DNA from: an uncultured Ruminococcus sp.
Lineage (GTDB): Bacteria; Bacillota; Clostridia; Oscillospirales; Ruminococcaceae
Direction of reading: 5' to 3'
NCBI GenBank assembly: GCA_946612185.1
Contig: CAMOEP010000099.1
Location: forward strand, 1 to 7,543
DNA length: 7,543 bases
The translations under genes were made by a program, and so were the position numbers. Of the stretch, positions 1-5,278 are shown piece by piece (within the stretch, counting starts at the first letter, position 1; each line of letters opens with the position of its first letter). The notes under the pieces were generated by a model. That model worked only from the letters and a program-made list of their open reading frames with translations, searched no databases and was not told the DNA's origin.

Positions 1-1470
1 GTTAAGGTAAACCTTACAGGCAAGCTGCGTCCCTGGGTTTCCGCTAAGGACGTTATCCTTGAAGTACTGCGCAGAATGTCCGTCAAGGGCGGCGTAGGCA
101 AGGTCATTGAGTACGTTGGCGAGGGCGTTAAGACACTGTCTGTTCCTGAGCGTGCTACGATCACTAACATGGGTGCTGAGCTGGGTGCTACCACATCTAT
201 CTTCCCCTCTGACGAGATCACAAAGCAGTTCCTCAAGGCTCAGAAGCGTGAGGAAGTATGGACTCCTCTGGCTGCTGACGAGGACGCTGTTTATGACGAG
301 GAACTGAATATCAACCTGAGCGAGCTGGTTCCCCTTGCTGCCTGCCCTCATTCACCTGACAACGTTAAGAGCGTTGAGGAGATCGGCAAGCTGAAGGTTG
401 ACCAGGTCTGCATCGGTTCATGCACTAACTCCTCTCTGCTGGATATGCTGAAAGTAGCTCATATCCTCAAGGGCAAGACTGTTAACCCTGACGTTTCACT
501 GGCTATCGCTCCCGGTTCAAAGCAGGTTCTCAATATGCTCGCTCAGAACGGCGCACTGTCTATCCTGATCGAAGCTGGAGCAAGAATCCTGGAGAGTGCC
601 TGCGGCCCCTGCATCGGTATGGGACAGTCACCTAACTCAAAGGGTATCTCACTGCGTACCTTCAACAGAAACTTCGAGGGACGCTCTGGTACTAAGGACG
701 GTCAGATCTATCTGGTATCTCCTGAAATGGCTGCCGTTTCAGCTATCACAGGCTACCTGACAGACCCCAGAGAGCTTGGCGAAATGCCTGATTTCAAGCT
801 GCCTGAGGAATTCACTATCAATGATAACATGATAGTACCTCCTGTTCCTGCTGAGGAAATGGACAGCGTTGAGATACTCAGAGGGCCTAACATCAAGCCT
901 TATCCTGAGACTTCTCCTCTGCTGGAGACTATCGACGCACCTGTTTCACTGAAGGTGGGCGACAATATCACTACAGACCACATCATGCCTGCTGGTGCTA
1001 AGATCCTGCCGCTGCGTTCAAATATTCCGAAGATCTCACAGTTCTGTTTTGCTGTCTGTGACGAAAGCTTCCCCAAGAGAGCGGAGAGCCTGGGCAAGAG
1101 CATTATCGTCGGCGGTTCAAACTACGGTCAGGGTTCTTCAAGAGAACACGCTGCACTTGCACCGCTTTACCTGGGCGTAAAGGCTGTACTGGTTAAGTCA
1201 TTCGCAAGAATCCACCGTGCTAACCTTATCAACGCAGGTATCCTGCCCCTTACATTCGTTAACGAGGCAGACTATGACAAGATCAGCCAGGGCGATGACC
1301 TTGTTCTGAGGGACGTAAGAAAGGCTGTAGAGGAGGGCAAGTCTGAGCTGACTGTTCTCAATAAGACAACCGGCGCTGAGATCCCTGTTCTCTGCGAACT
1401 TTCAGGCAGAACCAAGGACATCATGCTCGCTGGCGGTCTGCTTGACTTCACAAGAGAGTCAATGAAGTAA
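1..1470 (+). CDS. acn: Aconitate hydratase, Aquifex-type, 5'-truncated by window edge
   Basis: Cytoplasmic aconitase, which interconverts citrate and isocitrate using a [4Fe-4S] cluster. The frame is open from base 1 with no start, so the gene enters from the left; the first Met at base 76 is internal. 489 residues are visible. Family members of the small Aquifex-type are about 640-650 residues, so about 150 N-terminal residues are missing (family knowledge). All three cluster cysteines are visible: Cys at bases 421-423 in GSCTNS, and Cys at 601-603 and 610-612 in ACGPCIG. The C-terminal swivel domain follows, with GDNITTDHIMPAGA (about 958-1002) and GGSNYGQGSSREH (1111-1149), which holds the catalytic Ser-Arg region. 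No frameshift is seen. It is the first visible gene of a same-strand group ending at isocitrate dehydrogenase, its metabolic partner, 1.4 kb downstream. The 21-base gap to the next gene suggests cotranscription. Confidence 0.96.
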   Translation, partial: VKVNLTGKLRPWVSAKDVILEVLRRMSVKGGVGKVIEYVGEGVKTLSVPERATITNMGAELGATTSIFPSDEITKQFLKAQKREEVWTPLAADEDAVYDEELNINLSELVPLAACPHSPDNVKSVEEIGKLKVDQVCIGSCTNSSLLDMLKVAHILKGKTVNPDVSLAIAPGSKQVLNMLAQNGALSILIEAGARILESACGPCIGMGQSPNSKGISLRTFNRNFEGRSGTKDGQIYLVSPEMAAVSAITGYLTDPRELGEMPDFKLPEEFTINDNMIVPPVPAEEMDSVEILRGPNIKPYPETSPLLETIDAPVSLKVGDNITTDHIMPAGAKILPLRSNIPKISQFCFAVCDESFPKRAESLGKSIIVGGSNYGQGSSREHAALAPLYLGVKAVLVKSFARIHRANLINAGILPLTFVNEADYDKISQGDDLVLRDVRKAVEEGKSELTVLNKTTGAEIPVLCELSGRTKDIMLAGGLLDFTRESMK

Positions 1471-1491
1471 TTGCGAAAGGAGTGAGGCGGT

Positions 1492-1674
1492 ATGAAGGGT
1501 GCAGTCAGTTTTCTTGTATTCCTCATACTGCTCCTGCTCATTTGCTGGGGACTTAATACATATAAACATATCCGTTCCGGAAGCTGGAAGGGCTTGCAGC
1601 GGTGCGCTGACATTATCGTTGCGATCCTGCTTGCGGCACTTTTCGCCGGAATGGTCATTCCGCTTCTGCGGTAA
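1492..1674 (+). CDS. Small two-helix membrane protein, unknown function
   Basis: 60-residue protein that I do not recognise. It has two predicted membrane segments: residues about 3-21 (very Leu/Ile-rich) and about 39-58. They are joined by a short positively charged loop (KHIRSGSWKGLQR), so both ends probably lie on the same side, likely with the basic loop in the cytoplasm. A good ribosome binding site, AAAGGAG, ends about 9 bases before the ATG, and the gene begins 21 bases after the aconitase stop. Its stop codon overlaps an ATG (TAATG at 1672-1676), but the next gene probably starts later, at 1713. There are no catalytic motifs. The gene is short, and conservation could not be tested; the hydrophobic pattern plus ribosome binding site are the main support. 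A longer ORF in another frame (1499-1837) overlaps it but has no ribosome binding site. Confidence 0.62.
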   Translation: MKGAVSFLVFLILLLLICWGLNTYKHIRSGSWKGLQRCADIIVAILLAALFAGMVIPLLR

Positions 1675-1712
1675 TGATATGGGCGCTGTCAGGCTTACTG
1701 ACAAGGGGTTTT

Positions 1713-2069
1713 ATGAAACACACATTAAAAGGTGTCGGAAGGTATTATCCGGGTTGCTTATACGGATATATGCTGGCGATTATACTTATGCTGGTTTTGC
1801 TTTTGAGTGGTGTTCCGCTGGATTTTTTGAATACTAATACCGGCAGAGTCGTTCTGATCGTGGCTGTACTTGCGGGTATTGCTGCTTTTATGTCAGTGGG
1901 CAAAAGACTACATGACTGGACAGTCAAGCTGCTGCACAAAAAGCACGGCAGTATGTCTAAGGCTAAGAAAAAGGGACAGATACTCGAAATAGTAATATTT
2001 ATTTCCTTTAACCTGCTTCTTCTGCTGACACCGCTTGCATTTATGTGGATAACGAGCCATTCTGAGTAA
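1713..2069 (+). CDS. Three-helix small membrane protein A (paralogue of 2146-2496)
   Basis: 118-residue integral membrane protein of unknown function. Membrane segments are at about residues 16-34, 44-62 and 90-111. A very basic stretch (residues about 65-88, rich in Lys, Arg and His) lies between segments 2 and 3, suggesting that loop is cytoplasmic. I chose the ATG at 1713 over the upstream in-frame ATG at 1674 for two reasons. AAGGGG sits four bases before 1713, while 1674 has no convincing ribosome binding site. With the 1713 start, the motif Arg-Tyr-x-Pro-Gly falls at residues 10-14, exactly as in the next gene. Use of 1674 would add 13 residues and give a TAATG coupling with the preceding gene, so it is not excluded. 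The pattern G..VL..A..A.IA, then H.KKG, then a segment ending in I-E, is shared with the next gene, suggesting an old tandem duplication. Confidence 0.75.
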   Translation: MKHTLKGVGRYYPGCLYGYMLAIILMLVLLLSGVPLDFLNTNTGRVVLIVAVLAGIAAFMSVGKRLHDWTVKLLHKKHGSMSKAKKKGQILEIVIFISFNLLLLLTPLAFMWITSHSE

Positions 2070-2072
2070 ACT

Positions 2073-2123
2073 GCGGCAAAACTGCTGAGCCGCTTGAATA
2101 CTGACCCGGACGGACAAGTCCGG
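2073..2123 (+). promoter_or_regulatory. Two consecutive intercistronic hairpins
   Basis: The 76-base gap between the two paralogous membrane genes holds two perfect short stems. The first pairs GCGGC (2073-2077) with GCCGC (2089-2093) around an 11-base loop. The second pairs CCGGAC (2106-2111) with GTCCGG (2118-2123) around GGACAA. Neither is followed by a T-run, so they are not canonical intrinsic terminators. They may stabilise or punctuate a polycistronic message, or simply be spacer. The second ends about 10 bases before the GGGGAGAGG ribosome binding site of the next gene. Confidence 0.45.
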
Positions 2124-2145
2124 CAATAGGATAGGGGAGAGGCAG

Positions 2146-2496
2146 ATGAAACTGAAAAACCTTAACTTCTGGCGGTACACGCCTGGTTTCTGCTTTTCGT
2201 TCATACTTTGCTTTATATTTCCGTTGTTTACAGTCGTGCCCGTATTCATTTTCATTGATGCTTTCGGTGATGCAGGTGCGATCGTGCTGTCGCTTGCCAT
2301 AATTGCAGCGATCGCTGGTGCATTTGTGTGCGGAGATCTGCTGTTCCGGAAACTAAAAAAGCATTACCTTAAAAAAGGTCTGCCCGACGATCAGGCTCAG
2401 GCTCAGGCTGAGATCATCGAGAAATGGTGCATGATGCTGTTTGAGATGATCCTGATTGCTATTCCGGTTACATTTACAATATTGGAAAATGTGTGA
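2146..2496 (+). CDS. Three-helix small membrane protein B (paralogue of 1713-2069)
   Basis: 116-residue integral membrane protein, function unknown. Membrane segments are at about residues 16-37, 42-63 and 95-112. A charged region between segments 2 and 3 contains KKHYLKKG and then an acidic, Ala/Gln-rich stretch with three tandem Gln-Ala pairs ending in an Ile-Ile-Glu helix. A strong purine-rich ribosome binding site (GGGGAGAGG) lies just before the ATG. The Arg-Tyr-x-Pro-Gly motif at residues 10-14, the helix layout and scattered identities match the preceding gene, so the two look like diverged tandem duplicates. The tract of three tandem CAGGCT units (about 2394-2411) encodes the Gln-Ala repeat and could be prone to slippage. 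There are no enzymatic motifs; a membrane sensor, a small transporter component or a structural role are all possible. Confidence 0.78.
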   Translation: MKLKNLNFWRYTPGFCFSFILCFIFPLFTVVPVFIFIDAFGDAGAIVLSLAIIAAIAGAFVCGDLLFRKLKKHYLKKGLPDDQAQAQAEIIEKWCMMLFEMILIAIPVTFTILENV

Positions 2497-2516
2497 ATAT
2501 TATGGGGTAAATTACT

Positions 2517-2876
2517 ATGAATATCAAGGACTATTTCAAGGACATTATTGACGATATGGATACTGCTCAGCAGCGTTATGATGATGAACACCCAAGATAC
2601 CGCAATAACCCTCGCAAACGCACTGATTATGGACTTATGACAATACTTGCCCCGCAAGCTGTGGGGTTCATTGTGGGTCTGGCTCTTTGCAGAATGTTTG
2701 AGTTCACCGGTATCGCATACATCATTTTCGGCGTTATAGGCGCACTCCTTATCGGCACTTTAAAAAATGTGGAGATCGACAAGATCGCCTTCAAGCACGC
2801 TTTTATCAGGAATCTCCTGATTGCTGCGTCTGTATTCGTTATAGGTTTGATCGCAGTTTGGCTGGATAATCAGTAA
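2517..2876 (+). CDS. Three-helix small membrane protein C, acidic cytosolic N-terminus
   Basis: 119-residue protein, not recognised. A hydrophilic N-terminal region of about 38 residues is first acidic (DYFKDIIDDMD) and then basic (NNPRKRTDYG). It is followed by membrane segments at about 42-62, 66-83 and 96-116. A short charged loop (KNVEIDKIAFKH) separates segments 2 and 3. It shares with its two upstream neighbours the arrangement of two close helices, a charged loop and a third helix, but I see no clear residue-level similarity to them, so common ancestry is uncertain. A modest ribosome binding site (ATGGGG) lies nine bases before the ATG. It starts 20 bases after the previous gene and ends 36 bases before isocitrate dehydrogenase, consistent with one transcript. 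Confidence 0.76.
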   Translation: MNIKDYFKDIIDDMDTAQQRYDDEHPRYRNNPRKRTDYGLMTILAPQAVGFIVGLALCRMFEFTGIAYIIFGVIGALLIGTLKNVEIDKIAFKHAFIRNLLIAASVFVIGLIAVWLDNQ

Positions 2877-2912
2877 CTGCGAACGTTAAATATTTTATGG
2901 AGGTATAAACCA

Positions 2913-4124
2913 ATGGCAAAGATCACTATGAAAACACCTCTCGTTGAGATGGACGGCGACGAAATGACCAGGATCCTCTGGGCTTGGATCAAAGAGATAC
3001 TCCTGGAACCATATGTTGACCTGAATACTGAGTACTATGACCTGGGTCTGAAGCACCGTGAGGAGACAAAAGATCAGGTAACTCTCGATTCTGCTGAGGC
3101 TACAAAGAAGTACGGCGTTGCTGTAAAGTGCGCTACTATCACTCCTAACGCTGCAAGAATGCCTGAGTACAACCTGTCTCAGATGTGGAAGTCACCTAAC
3201 GGTACTATCCGTGCCGCTCTCGACGGTACTGTTTTCAGAACCCCTATCATCGTTAAGGGCATTGAGCCTTATATCCCCACATGGACTAAGCCTATCACTA
3301 TCGCTCGTCACGCTTATGGCGACGTTTATAAGAATACAGAGATGCGTGTGGCTCAGGGCAGCAAGGCTGAGCTGGTCGTTACCGACAAGGACGGCAACGA
3401 GACAAGGGAGCTTATCCACGATTTTACCAAGTGCGACGGTATCATTCAGGGACTTCATAATCTGGACGCTTCTATCGCCGGATTTGCAAGAGCTTGCCTG
3501 AACTACGGTCTTGACCTGAAGCAGGACGTTTGGTTCGCTTCCAAGGATACTATCTCAAAGAAGTATGACCACCGCTTCAAGGACATTTTCCAGGAGATCT
3601 ACGACAACGAGTATAAGGAAAAGTACGAAGCTGCTGGCATTGAGTACTTCTACACACTTATCGATGACGCTGTAGCAAGAGTTATCCGCTCAAACGGCGG
3701 CTACATCTGGGCTTGCAAGAACTACGATGGCGACGTTATGTCAGATATGGTATCTACCGCTTACGGAAGCCTTGCTATGATGACTTCTGTACTGGTTTCC
3801 CCCGACGGAATCTACGAGTACGAAGCTGCTCACGGCACTGTTCAGCGCCACTACTACAAGTACCTCAAGGGTGAGGAGACTTCCACAAACTCAGTTGCCA
3901 CTATCTTCGCATGGAGCGGCGCTCTGCGCAAGAGAGGCGAACTGGACGGCACTCCTGAGCTGTGCGAGTTTGCTGACAAGCTGGAAAAGGCTACTATCAG
4001 CACTATCGAGGAAGGTGTTATGACCGGTGACCTGTTCCTTATCTCAAAGCTGGAGAATAAGAAGAAGGTCGATTCTAAAACTTTCCTTGAGGAGATCAAA
4101 GCAAGACTCGAAAAGCTTATGTAA
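2913..4124 (+). CDS. icd: NADP-dependent isocitrate dehydrogenase, eukaryote-like (IDH1-type)
   Basis: Cytoplasmic homodimeric enzyme that oxidatively decarboxylates isocitrate to 2-oxoglutarate, making NADPH. The 403-residue sequence follows the human IDH1/IDH2 type rather than the E. coli Icd type: [10 protein letters not shown] (91-100), ARHAYGD (131-137) with the substrate Arg132 at the same position as in human IDH1, [16 protein letters not shown] (216-231), and [13 protein letters not shown] (266-278). Predicted catalytic and metal residues are Lys211, Asp251, Asp274 and Asp278 (human Lys212, Asp252, Asp275, Asp279). Arg312-His313 in HGTVQRHY match the residues that contact the NADP 2'-phosphate, so NADP use is expected. 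The ribosome binding site GGAGG (2899-2903) is well spaced to the ATG. Length is normal and no key residue is missing. It works directly after aconitase, encoded upstream in the same group, supplying 2-oxoglutarate for glutamate synthesis. Confidence 0.97.
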   Translation: MAKITMKTPLVEMDGDEMTRILWAWIKEILLEPYVDLNTEYYDLGLKHREETKDQVTLDSAEATKKYGVAVKCATITPNAARMPEYNLSQMWKSPNGTIRAALDGTVFRTPIIVKGIEPYIPTWTKPITIARHAYGDVYKNTEMRVAQGSKAELVVTDKDGNETRELIHDFTKCDGIIQGLHNLDASIAGFARACLNYGLDLKQDVWFASKDTISKKYDHRFKDIFQEIYDNEYKEKYEAAGIEYFYTLIDDAVARVIRSNGGYIWACKNYDGDVMSDMVSTAYGSLAMMTSVLVSPDGIYEYEAAHGTVQRHYYKYLKGEETSTNSVATIFAWSGALRKRGELDGTPELCEFADKLEKATISTIEEGVMTGDLFLISKLENKKKVDSKTFLEEIKARLEKLM

Positions 4125-4128
4125 GCTT
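4113..4128. repeat. Perfect palindrome spanning the icd stop codon
   Basis: AAGCTTA and TAAGCTT form a perfect 7+7 inverted repeat around a central TG, covering the last codons and stop of isocitrate dehydrogenase. The loop is too small for a simple RNA hairpin, and the Lys-Leu-Met-stop coding constraint may explain most of it. Confidence 0.35.
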
Positions 4129-4143
4129 GAAATAAAGGCATCA

Positions 4144-4178
4144 GCAGGGAACTTGTCCGTCCCCTGCAACTTGCCCGT
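4144..4178 (+). promoter_or_regulatory. Hairpin and near-perfect direct repeat after icd
   Basis: GCAGGG (4144-4149) pairs with CCCTGC (4162-4167) around a 12-base loop. No T-run follows, so as a terminator it is weak, and readthrough into rex is plausible. Overlapping it is an 11-base direct repeat, AACTTGTCCGT (4150-4160) and AACTTGCCCGT (4168-4178), with one mismatch and an 18-base period. The repeat could be a tandem protein-binding site upstream of rex or chance. Confidence 0.4.
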
Positions 4179-4179
4179 T

Positions 4180-4203
4180 TATGGCTGTGATACGCCATAT
4201 AAT
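4180..4203 (+). promoter_or_regulatory. Candidate rex promoter -10 with overlapping dyad
   Basis: A perfect TATAAT (4198-4203) lies 36 bases before the rex start. No good -35 is visible at normal spacing: TTGCCC at 4171-4176 would need a 21-base spacer. A 6+6 dyad, TATGGC (4180-4185) and GCCATA (4194-4199), overlaps the -10 and could be an operator. It does not match the Rex consensus, so autoregulation by Rex is not supported by it. Confidence 0.4.
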
Positions 4204-4239
4204 GCGGCGAAAGCCCGAAAAGATTGAGAGGCATAAACA

Positions 4240-4878
4240 ATGTCTAAAAACGCAATATCAAATTCTGTTATACGCAGACTGCCAAGGTACTACAGATTCC
4301 TGGGCGAACTTGAAAACAATGGATACATCAGGATATCCTCCCGTGAACTGGCTGAGAAAATGGGACTTACCGCTTCACAGATCAGGCAGGATTTCAACTG
4401 CTTCGGTGAATTCGGTCAGCAGGGCTACGGCTATAATGTTACCGAGCTGAAGGGCGAGATCGGAAGGATATTAGGACTTGACAAGCAGACTCCTATGATA
4501 CTTGTGGGCGCTGGCAACCTGGGCAAGGCTCTGGCTGCACATATCGACTTCCACAACAGAGGTTTCGACCTTATCGGAATATTCGACAAGAATCCGGATA
4601 TCATCGGTACAAGAGTGGGTGATCTGCCGGTTATGGATATTAGTGAACTGGATGAATTTTGCAGCGAAAAGAAGCCAGGTGCGGCTATACTCTGTATACC
4701 AAGGAATCAGGCGGAGGAAACTGCTGAAAGACTCCTGAGTCTTGGCGTGCTGGCTTTCTGGAACTTCTCTCACTATGACCTGCGCCTTAGCCATAAGGAT
4801 GTGGTGGTGGAGAACGTTCACCTGGGCGACAGTCTCACAACTTTATCCTACTGCCTTAACTCTATCAACGAAAAATAA
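4240..4878 (+). CDS. rex: Redox-sensing transcriptional repressor Rex
   Basis: Cytoplasmic homodimeric repressor that binds DNA when NAD+ dominates and is released when NADH rises. It typically controls fermentation and respiratory genes in Gram-positive bacteria (family knowledge). The 212-residue length is typical. The N-terminal winged helix covers about residues 1-75: LPRYYRFLGEL (14-24), then SSRELAEKMGLTASQIRQDF (33-52), the recognition region, and the GxxGQQGYGYNV wing. The Rossmann fold begins at about 84, with the dinucleotide loop Gly90-Ala-Gly-Asn-Leu-Gly95. The acidic residue Asp116, after the second strand (GIFDKNP), fits NAD(H) rather than NADP(H). A C-terminal domain-swap helix lies at about 195-210. 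The ribosome binding site TTGAGAGG lies nine bases before the ATG. It is placed between isocitrate dehydrogenase and fumarase, and the best Rex-operator-like sequence in the window lies upstream of fumarase, its likely target. Confidence 0.97.
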   Translation: MSKNAISNSVIRRLPRYYRFLGELENNGYIRISSRELAEKMGLTASQIRQDFNCFGEFGQQGYGYNVTELKGEIGRILGLDKQTPMILVGAGNLGKALAAHIDFHNRGFDLIGIFDKNPDIIGTRVGDLPVMDISELDEFCSEKKPGAAILCIPRNQAEETAERLLSLGVLAFWNFSHYDLRLSHKDVVVENVHLGDSLTTLSYCLNSINEK

Positions 4879-4882
4879 AAAA

Positions 4883-5075
4883 TGTGAATTTTTTGTCAAT
4901 CAGCCTTAGCTTTATATAAAAATCTATATTTTACGATTCTGAATCGGAATATTTTATTGCTTGCATATATTACCATATTTTCTTAACATTGGATAACATT
5001 TCCTGATATAGCGGAAAAATAGTCCATTCAGGCGGTTTTTCACCCCTTTGCCAAGGCTGATTTGCAGAATTCACA
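4883..5075. repeat. Long imperfect inverted repeat bounding a 193-base segment
   Basis: The left arm (4883-4910) is TGTGAATT, a 7-base linker, then AATCAGCCTTAGC. The right arm (5050-5075) read on the opposite strand is TGTGAATT, a 5-base linker, then AATCAGCCTTGGC. Thus 20 of 21 aligned positions outside the linkers match, far more than expected in a 200-base spacer. The arms enclose 139 bases without an ORF. The structure could be a non-autonomous MITE-like element with terminal inverted repeats or a long-range RNA/DNA stem. An AAAATAAA flanks both sides (4872-4879 and 5082-5089), but it is low-complexity and not tightly abutting, so it is only weak evidence of a target duplication. The left end begins four bases after the rex stop codon. 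Confidence 0.68.
4934..4946. repeat. 13-base dyad inside the inverted-repeat segment
   Basis: CGATTC-T-GAATCG is a perfect 6+6 dyad with a single central base. Partial symmetry continues outwards (TT/AA, then AT-rich pairs). The centre is too tight for a simple hairpin of full length, so a protein-binding site is as likely as an RNA element. Confidence 0.4.
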
Positions 5076-5125
5076 GATATCAAAATAAATATGTTGTAAA
5101 TTGAAACGGGAGATAGTCTACGTTT

Positions 5126-5155
5126 TTGACTGCCTAACATTGTTAATAATATATC
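5126..5155 (+). promoter_or_regulatory. Candidate distal fumC promoter
   Basis: TTGACT (5126-5131; five of six bases of the sigma-A -35) is followed after 18 bases by TATATC (5150-5155; four of six of the -10). A start near 5162 would leave a leader of about 115 bases before fumarase. The candidate Rex operator covers the spacer and -10, the usual place for a repressor. Confidence 0.5.
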
Positions 5156-5157
5156 AA
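5140..5157. promoter_or_regulatory. Candidate Rex operator upstream of fumC
   Basis: TTGTTAATAATATATCAA matches the clostridial Rex consensus TTGTTAA-N4-TTAACAA at 12 of 14 defined positions: the left half-site is perfect and the right half is ATATCAA. It overlaps the distal fumarase promoter. It also overlaps a perfect TAACA-T-TGTTA dyad at 5135-5145. Rex is encoded immediately upstream, which supports the assignment. Binding is inferred, not shown. Confidence 0.6.
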
Positions 5158-5207
5158 TATTAGAATATCCGTATATTGAATAAGTATTTCAATTTTTTGC
5201 GAAAAGC

Positions 5208-5216
5208 TGTTATACT
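5208..5216 (+). promoter_or_regulatory. Candidate proximal fumC promoter, extended -10
   Basis: TGTTATACT is an extended -10 (TGn plus TATACT, five of six). The -35 at normal spacing (TTCAAT, 5188-5193) is weak, but extended -10 promoters tolerate this. Transcription would begin near 5223, about 55 bases before fumarase. The ATTGAA/TTCAAT inverted repeat overlaps the -35 area. Confidence 0.45.
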
Positions 5217-5220
5217 TATA

Positions 5221-5238
5221 TTGTTAAGATGTTACGGC
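5221..5238. promoter_or_regulatory. Second Rex-like half-site at the proximal promoter
   Basis: A perfect TTGTTAA half-site (5221-5227) lies at the predicted transcription start of the extended -10 promoter. The right half (TTACGGC) matches only three of seven positions, giving 10 of 14 overall. It may be a weak auxiliary Rex site or chance in AT-rich DNA. Confidence 0.3.
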
Positions 5239-5278
5239 ATTGCTGTGACGAATATATTTCCAGGGAGAGATTCAAAAA

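Larger units (their letters stand above)
4879..5278 (+). other. 400-base AT-rich intergenic region between rex and fumC
   Basis: No convincing coding frame on either strand. The left half (4883-5075) is bounded by a long imperfect inverted repeat. The right half holds two candidate promoters and Rex-operator-like sequences for fumarase. The region also has several AT-rich dyads, including TCAATAT (5154-5160) with ATATTGA (5173-5179), and ATTGAA (5175-5180) with TTCAAT (5188-5193). No classic GC-rich hairpin plus T-run terminator is visible after rex; an A-run/T-run pair at about 4877-4894 might serve weakly. Confidence 0.7.

Noticed and set aside
1272..1658. Minus-strand open frame antisense to the aconitase end and the 60-residue gene
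   Set aside because: Shadow of strongly coding + strand sequence; low-complexity Ser/Leu/Arg product and no support as a gene.
1674..1712. Upstream start giving 13 extra residues for the gene ending at 2069
   Set aside because: Lacks a ribosome binding site. The 1713 start has AAGGGG and aligns residue for residue with the paralogue at the Arg-Tyr-x-Pro-Gly motif. Kept as an alternative only.
1499..1837. 112-residue + strand frame overlapping the 60-residue gene and the next gene
   Set aside because: No ribosome binding site. It would displace two better-supported membrane frames; the Cys/Ser-rich product lacks any clear organisation.
1908..2300. Minus-strand frame across the two membrane paralogues
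   Set aside because: Antisense shadow. The opposite strand has good ribosome binding sites and coherent membrane topology in both genes.
2883..2900. GTTAA-containing AT-rich sequence before icd, considered as a Rex operator
   Set aside because: Only about 8 of 14 consensus positions match, and the right half is poor.
4144..4167. Hairpin after icd as an intrinsic terminator
   Set aside because: The stem is acceptable but no T-run follows; kept only as a hairpin of unknown role.
3854..4240. Minus-strand frame antisense to the icd end
   Set aside because: Shadow of the icd coding frame; no ribosome binding site context or recognisable product.
4879..5278. Possible small gene, tRNA or CRISPR array in the long spacer
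   Set aside because: No frame with a ribosome binding site, no cloverleaf or tRNA signature, and no regularly spaced direct repeats.
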